DNA of 10,219 bases from an uncultured Clostridia bacterium (GTDB taxonomy: Bacteria; Bacillota; Clostridia; Christensenellales; Pumilibacteraceae), in NCBI GenBank assembly GCA_947588325.1, contig CANPYH010000044.1:1-10219 (forward strand), given 5' to 3'. Below are positions 6,206-10,219 of this stretch, piece after piece. The notes under the pieces were generated by a model that was given only the letters and a program-made list of their open reading frames with translations, had not been told where the DNA came from and ran no database searches. The first letter of the stretch is position 1. The number at the start of each line of letters is the position of its first letter. Made by a program: the position numbers and the translations under genes.

Positions 6206-9200
6206 ATGAAAATCAGGAAGAGAGCGGGCATGGCGATTGCCTTACTGCTCGCGGCGATTATGGCGCTCAGCCTATTCGCTTTCACGGCTTGCGGAACGCC
6301 GTCGTTGTCCTTAAACATTGAGAGTAGGGTCATCTCGGTCGGTTCCTCGTTCAAGCTCACGGCGACTTGCTCGGACGAAAAAGCCGAGATAAAGTGGATG
6401 TCCACCAATGCGGACGTCGCTACCGTCGACGAGAAGGGCAGCGTTAAGGGTCTTCGCGCTGGCACGACGGAAATCAAGGCGTACACGGGCAAAGAGCCGG
6501 GAGACAACGCGGCGACTTGCGTTGTTACCGTCGCAGAGCTTAAGTTCACCCGCGGCGGCGAGGCGGTTAAGTCGCTTGACCTCGACAGAAACCTCGACCC
6601 GACCACCGTATCGTTCTCGGCGTCGGACGGCAGCACTATCAAGACTTGCACGGTGGATACCACCCTCGTCTCGATGGAGAGGAGCGGCAATGATATCACC
6701 CTCACCGCGCTCCGTAGCAGCGGAGAGACCGCGCTCACGGTAACGACTACAAGCAACCTTACCGCCACTCTGTCTATAACGCTCGAAGATAGCATTGACG
6801 GCGTGCGCTATGAGATGATAGAGGGTGCCAAGGAAGGGCAATGGTCGTATAAGTACAATAATTCAGGGTACAGAGAGGGCGTTGAAAAGAATTTCTTCGG
6901 TGAATTCCGCGCGGATATCGTAACCTTCCAATTCGATAATAATATCAACTGGGGCGAAAAAGATATTACTTTGGAATACACCAACAGCGAGGCTTGCGCG
7001 AAAACGCAGCAACTCACCATGCAGATAAACTCTGACGTAGAGACCCCGCTCACCATATATTCGGGCTCGTCGCAAAGCTCCGCATACCTCAATGTTGGCG
7101 ATAACCTCGTCTCCGTTCGCCTTCCCAAGACCAAGGGATTTTCGATATGGTTCGGTAATCTGGGTTACAAGAACCCGCTTATTCAAACGGGCAAGTTTGT
7201 AATAAGCAACATAACTTATACCGACGTTGAAGAAGAAAATACCAAACTCGACGCGCCGAGCTATGAACTTTCGGATCCGATTGTCGATTCCGACGGCACA
7301 GCGACGTATAAAGTGATGATAAATGGAGGCAAAAAGCCCATAGGCGTGTCGTACTATATCGCCGAGCTGTATAAGAAAGACGGTAATTCGGTGGCGAGCG
7401 AAGCGGCATACAAGCAGAACCTTATGTTCGCCTCCGACGTGCTTGATACATCTCTGCTCGGTCCTGCCGACGCGGGCACATACGTCCTTAAAATCAAGGC
7501 GGTTGCTTCCTATGGCTACACCGATTCCGATTGGGCAGAGTGCGAAAAGGAACTTGAAATCAATAACGAGCATGTCAAATACACCCTTGAGGGCACCGGC
7601 GGCAGCGCGGCAATTCAGACCAACCGCTGGACGTATTATATAGTAGACGGCGGCTCGGTGGAGAGCGCAACCTACCTCGACGGAGTAGTGACCTACAAGA
7701 CGGGATCTCTCGGCTGGGCGGGTTACAGCACGCAGATATTCTATAACGATCCCACGTACGCCGCCGGAACCAGAGTGTTAGTCAAGATGAACATCAACGT
7801 AACGGCGGACAAGACGGAGGAATTTGTCGGACACATAACCGTTTCGGGTGACGACGAGGGCGTGAGGACGTTGCACAATGGCGACAACTACATCGAGATT
7901 TTGCGCAATCAGTCAGCCACCGACGCGACTATCAGCATATTATTCGGTTATTGGACAGCCGATGACAACGGTATTGTGGACTTCCCGGCGGAAAATGAAC
8001 TTACGTTCACGTTCAGCAATGTTACGGTCGAGAAAGTCGAAGGCAATTTCCCGAAAAATACGCTCACCGCTCCGACCGCTTCGTTCAAAACGGGCGCCGA
8101 CGGCAAGACGCTTGAAATTACCGACGTACCCGAGGCAGAGCAGAAATTTATCGGCGGTTATGAACTTGCGTACTTCCAGGGCGACACGGTTGTCAAGACG
8201 TTCACCATGCAAAGCGGCGACGTTGTAGACGAGAGCCGTATCCCGTCGGGCACTTATTCCGTCAGGGTAAGGGCACTTCGCGACAGTAACATTCGTTGCT
8301 ACACCAATTCGGGTTGGACGGTTATAAACGCCAACTACGAATACGAGAACAACAATGTCGAATACTCCATACCTTTCGGAGGCGGTGGAGATACTCCCAA
8401 CGCGTTGAGCGATATCAACACCTGGTATTTGTGGTACAGCAAAGATTATACCTGGAGTTATCCGAGCGGTTATGCGACCGTCACGATCGGCGAGGGCGAT
8501 AACGAGGACGGCACGACGGGCGCAACCTTCAAAAACGGCACGATAACCATACCTTACACTACGGACGGTTATTGCGATTGGGGCGTTCAATTGTATTATA
8601 AGAATACCTCTCTCCGCAACGGCACGCAATATGCGATTAAGATGAATATTAACGCTACCGCACCCGTCAATATCACAATAAACGACAATAAGTTCTCTCT
8701 TAAGGCAGGCTCGAACGACATCGAAGTATATTACCAGGAGGGCGGAGATAATTCCACCTCGTTCTCCATGCAGGTGGCGGTAGACAGCGAAGTTGCGAAG
8801 GAAAACACCCTTGTTATTTCGTCAATGGAATGGAGCGAGCGACCTTACGTTCAACTCACCGCTCCCACGGTAGCCATAGACGGCGACGGCAAAGTTACGT
8901 TCAGCGGCTCCGACGTCGAGGGCAGGACTGCGGTATCAGGTTATCAGGTAACCTTCTACGATAATACAGGCAAGGTAGTCACCCGCATGAATAACGTACA
9001 AAGCGGCGATATCCTCGACCTGAGGGCGGTACCTGCAGGAACATACAGCGTAAGAGCGCTTGCCCATGCCAATAGGGGCTTCACCGATTCTGCAGAAGGT
9101 GCGGCAATCTCTTATACCGTATCGAAGGAGAGCTTGAAATATACGATTACGGACGCACAGGACGGAGCGGAAGACGGACAATACGGCTTCGGCGGAGCGG

Positions 9201-9595
9201 CAGCCAACGACAATTGGGGCGTCTGGGGCGTCTGGGCAGGACCGTGGGAGTGGACGGAATGGAACTCCAATTGCACGATCAATAAGGCGGAGTACGATAA
9301 CGGCACCATAACCATTGCCTTCACCCTCGTGGGCGGCGACAACGGTAACAATTGGGGCTTGCAGATTAACTACGTCAACCCCGCAGGCGGCGGACATTAC
9401 TCCTTCGATATCACATCGACGTCGGCTATCGATATTCAGGTCGAGAACGGCGGCTCAACGCCTATCTCTATCCCCGCTGACGAGTTGACGCACGTTGACG
9501 GCGGCAACGACGCAAGTTTCTATATGCAGGTCAATGTCGGACCCAAGCAGACGATAGAAGCGACGATAACCATTTCCAACGTAGTTTGGGCATAA
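6206..9595 (+). CDS. Modular surface lipoprotein, paralogue of gene 1
   Basis: A 1129-residue exported lipoprotein, probably glycan-binding. Residues 1-28 form the signal peptide with lipobox FTA before Cys29. Two Big_2 or Big_2-like domains (34-110, 111-196) are followed by carbohydrate-binding-like modules at about 199-341, 457-611, 718-877 and 977-1129, with fibronectin-III-like linkers at 349-455, 620-716 and 883-973 (AGTYVLKIKA, SGTYSVRVRA, AGTYSVRALA). Each module is most like the module in the same position of gene 1, for example NRWTYY/PRWTYY with ISILFG/ITILFG in the second and YSFDI, DIQVE and ITISNV in the last. A whole-gene duplication after the module array formed therefore fits best. 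The last module has six Trp in 16 residues (1004-1019), partly from a 9-bp tandem repeat. AAAGGAGG sits 6 nt before the ATG, so the start is secure. No enzyme motif is seen. Glycan binding is inferred. Confidence 0.87.
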   Translation: MKIRKRAGMAIALLLAAIMALSLFAFTACGTPSLSLNIESRVISVGSSFKLTATCSDEKAEIKWMSTNADVATVDEKGSVKGLRAGTTEIKAYTGKEPGDNAATCVVTVAELKFTRGGEAVKSLDLDRNLDPTTVSFSASDGSTIKTCTVDTTLVSMERSGNDITLTALRSSGETALTVTTTSNLTATLSITLEDSIDGVRYEMIEGAKEGQWSYKYNNSGYREGVEKNFFGEFRADIVTFQFDNNINWGEKDITLEYTNSEACAKTQQLTMQINSDVETPLTIYSGSSQSSAYLNVGDNLVSVRLPKTKGFSIWFGNLGYKNPLIQTGKFVISNITYTDVEEENTKLDAPSYELSDPIVDSDGTATYKVMINGGKKPIGVSYYIAELYKKDGNSVASEAAYKQNLMFASDVLDTSLLGPADAGTYVLKIKAVASYGYTDSDWAECEKELEINNEHVKYTLEGTGGSAAIQTNRWTYYIVDGGSVESATYLDGVVTYKTGSLGWAGYSTQIFYNDPTYAAGTRVLVKMNINVTADKTEEFVGHITVSGDDEGVRTLHNGDNYIEILRNQSATDATISILFGYWTADDNGIVDFPAENELTFTFSNVTVEKVEGNFPKNTLTAPTASFKTGADGKTLEITDVPEAEQKFIGGYELAYFQGDTVVKTFTMQSGDVVDESRIPSGTYSVRVRALRDSNIRCYTNSGWTVINANYEYENNNVEYSIPFGGGGDTPNALSDINTWYLWYSKDYTWSYPSGYATVTIGEGDNEDGTTGATFKNGTITIPYTTDGYCDWGVQLYYKNTSLRNGTQYAIKMNINATAPVNITINDNKFSLKAGSNDIEVYYQEGGDNSTSFSMQVAVDSEVAKENTLVISSMEWSERPYVQLTAPTVAIDGDGKVTFSGSDVEGRTAVSGYQVTFYDNTGKVVTRMNNVQSGDILDLRAVPAGTYSVRALAHANRGFTDSAEGAAISYTVSKESLKYTITDAQDGAEDGQYGFGGAAANDNWGVWGVWAGPWEWTEWNSNCTINKAEYDNGTITIAFTLVGGDNGNNWGLQINYVNPAGGGHYSFDITSTSAIDIQVENGGSTPISIPADELTHVDGGNDASFYMQVNVGPKQTIEATITISNVVWA

Positions 9596-9624
9596 TATCT
9601 AAGTCGCAACGAAAGACACAATGC

Positions 9625-9657
9625 GAAGCGCGGAGCATATTGCTCCGCGCTTCTCTT
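9625..9657 (+). terminator. Intrinsic terminator after gene 3
   Basis: A perfect 13-bp GC-rich stem, GAAGCGCGGAGCA (9625-9637) with TGCTCCGCGCTTC (9641-9653), has a TAT loop and a moderately T-rich tail (TTCTCTTAT). It lies 29 nt after the TAA stop and separates gene 3 from the aminotransferase gene. Confidence 0.75.
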
Positions 9658-9861
9658 ATATATCCGCGCTTTATATTCCTTTCTCATGTCTCTTATATAT
9701 CGGCCTCTCTCTTATGTGGCGCCATGAATATCCGCGCACATGTATTATTATTGCCGCGTTGCGCCGAAAGCCGCATTAATTTTTCACCCTCAACCGCCCG
9801 CGCGTTAAAGGGGCGTATGCTTAAAAACTGACTAATATCCGAGTTTTTGTTCTGTATGCGC
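9658..9861. other. Spacer between gene 3 and gene 4; no gene seen
   Basis: This stretch of about 200 bp carries only short direct repeats: TCTCTTATATATC at 9652-9664 and 9689-9701, with a partial third copy near 9706, and ATATCCGCGC at 9660-9669 and 9728-9737. Open frames on either strand have no credible ribosome site or recognisable product. Confidence 0.5.
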
Positions 9862-9890
9862 TTGCGTTCCTTGCGCAAATATGTTATCAT
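9862..9890 (+). promoter_or_regulatory. Extended -10 promoter of the aminotransferase gene
   Basis: TGTTATCAT (9882-9890) is an extended -10 (TGn followed by TATCAT, 5 of 6). A weak -35, TTGCGT (9862-9867), lies exactly 17 bp upstream. Transcription would start near 9897, giving a leader of about 50 nt, so gene 4 appears independently expressed. Confidence 0.5.
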
Positions 9891-9945
9891 TACACATATA
9901 AGGGGCAAAAGGGGCAGTATCTTACTTCAAGGAGAAAAAGCAAAC

Positions 9946-10219
9946 ATGGAAATTTCGCAAAAAGCCAAAAACATATCCCCGTCGTTGACGTTGGCGATTA
10001 CGGCTAAAGCCAAAGCTATGAAGGCGCGCGGATTGGACGTCGTGTCTTTCGGTGCGGGCGAACCCGACTTCAACACCCCGTCCTACATTATCGAGGCGGC
10101 AAAGACCGCTCTCGACAAGGGTATGACTAAGTACACCCCCGTCGCGGGAACCGCCGAACTCCGCAAGGCTATTTGCGACAAATTCGAGCGGGACAACGGG
10201 CTTAAATACACCCCCGATC
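9946..10219 (+). CDS. aspB: AspB-type aspartate aminotransferase, N-terminal part
   Basis: Only the first 91 codons are in the window; the frame is still open at the edge. The product is a class I PLP-dependent aminotransferase that would interconvert aspartate and 2-oxoglutarate with oxaloacetate and glutamate in the cytoplasm. The translated start SPSLTLAITAKAKAMKARG, the block VVSFGAGEPDFNTP (32-45) and TKYTPVAGTAELRKAI (61-76) are the characteristic N-terminal motifs of the Bacillus/Thermus subgroup Ib enzymes. The PLP-binding lysine lies beyond the window. AAGGAG (9929-9934) sits 11 nt before the chosen ATG and the protein begins where family members begin, so the start is well supported. 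It has its own promoter and shows no link to the glucan genes. Some relatives act on other amino acids or on prephenate, so the exact substrate is not certain. Confidence 0.92.
   Translation, partial: MEISQKAKNISPSLTLAITAKAKAMKARGLDVVSFGAGEPDFNTPSYIIEAAKTALDKGMTKYTPVAGTAELRKAICDKFERDNGLKYTPD

Noticed and set aside
9586..9831. Small plus-strand frame overlapping the end of gene 3.
   Set aside because: It spans the gene 3 terminator hairpin and low-complexity spacer, and has no recognisable product.
1..10219. tRNA, rRNA or known riboswitch genes.
   Set aside because: No cloverleaf, conserved rRNA block or recognised aptamer core was found by reading the gaps on both strands.

Overview
The window is about 10.2 kb of bacterial DNA. 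It holds three complete genes and the start of a fourth, all on the + strand, plus intergenic gaps rich in palindromic repeats. Three things suggest an uncultured, gut-type clostridial Firmicute: AAGGAG-type ribosome binding sites, clostridial lipoprotein signal peptides with a Cys after LTA, FTA or LSA, and an aspartate aminotransferase of the Bacillus/Clostridium AspB kind. This placement is an inference; there is no rRNA or other taxonomic marker.

The coding layout is as follows. Gene 1 (487-3666) encodes a 1059-residue surface lipoprotein with two bacterial Ig-like (Big_2) domains, then four aromatic-rich, carbohydrate-binding-like beta-sandwich modules alternating with three fibronectin-III-like modules. 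Gene 2 (4350-5528) encodes a lipid-anchored GH16 endo-beta-glucanase of the laminarinase type behind one Big_2 domain. Gene 3 (6206-9595) encodes a 1129-residue paralogue of gene 1 with the same module order. Gene 4 (from 9946, cut by the window end) begins an AspB-type aspartate aminotransferase and looks like unrelated housekeeping. Genes 1-3 read as a cell-surface beta-glucan capture and cleavage locus: two multivalent glycan-binding lipoproteins flank an anchored endo-glucanase. The substrate is inferred from the GH16 type. No transporter, regulator or exo-glucosidase is in the window. Hairpins follow the genes and each gene has its own leader, so they look separately transcribed rather than one operon.

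The gaps hold two unlabelled repeat families. Family 1 has three copies (141-330, 3896-4095, 5583-5828), one upstream of each of genes 1-3. Each copy is bounded by CAATCCCCTCAG / CTGAGGGGATTG and carries a hairpin at both ends; stem sequences differ but pairing is kept. Inside are two half-modules meeting at a near-palindromic core. Only three half-module types (A, B, C) occur, and the three copies are A+B, C+A and B+C, a mosaic reminiscent of BIMEs. Family 2 has two copies in opposite orientation (1-95 on the minus strand, cut by the window edge; 5911-6040 on the plus strand). They share a conserved loop region but have different, still complementary stems, which suggests a structured RNA or palindromic mobile element. 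A ten-G run lies just before the GH16 start codon and may be prone to slippage.
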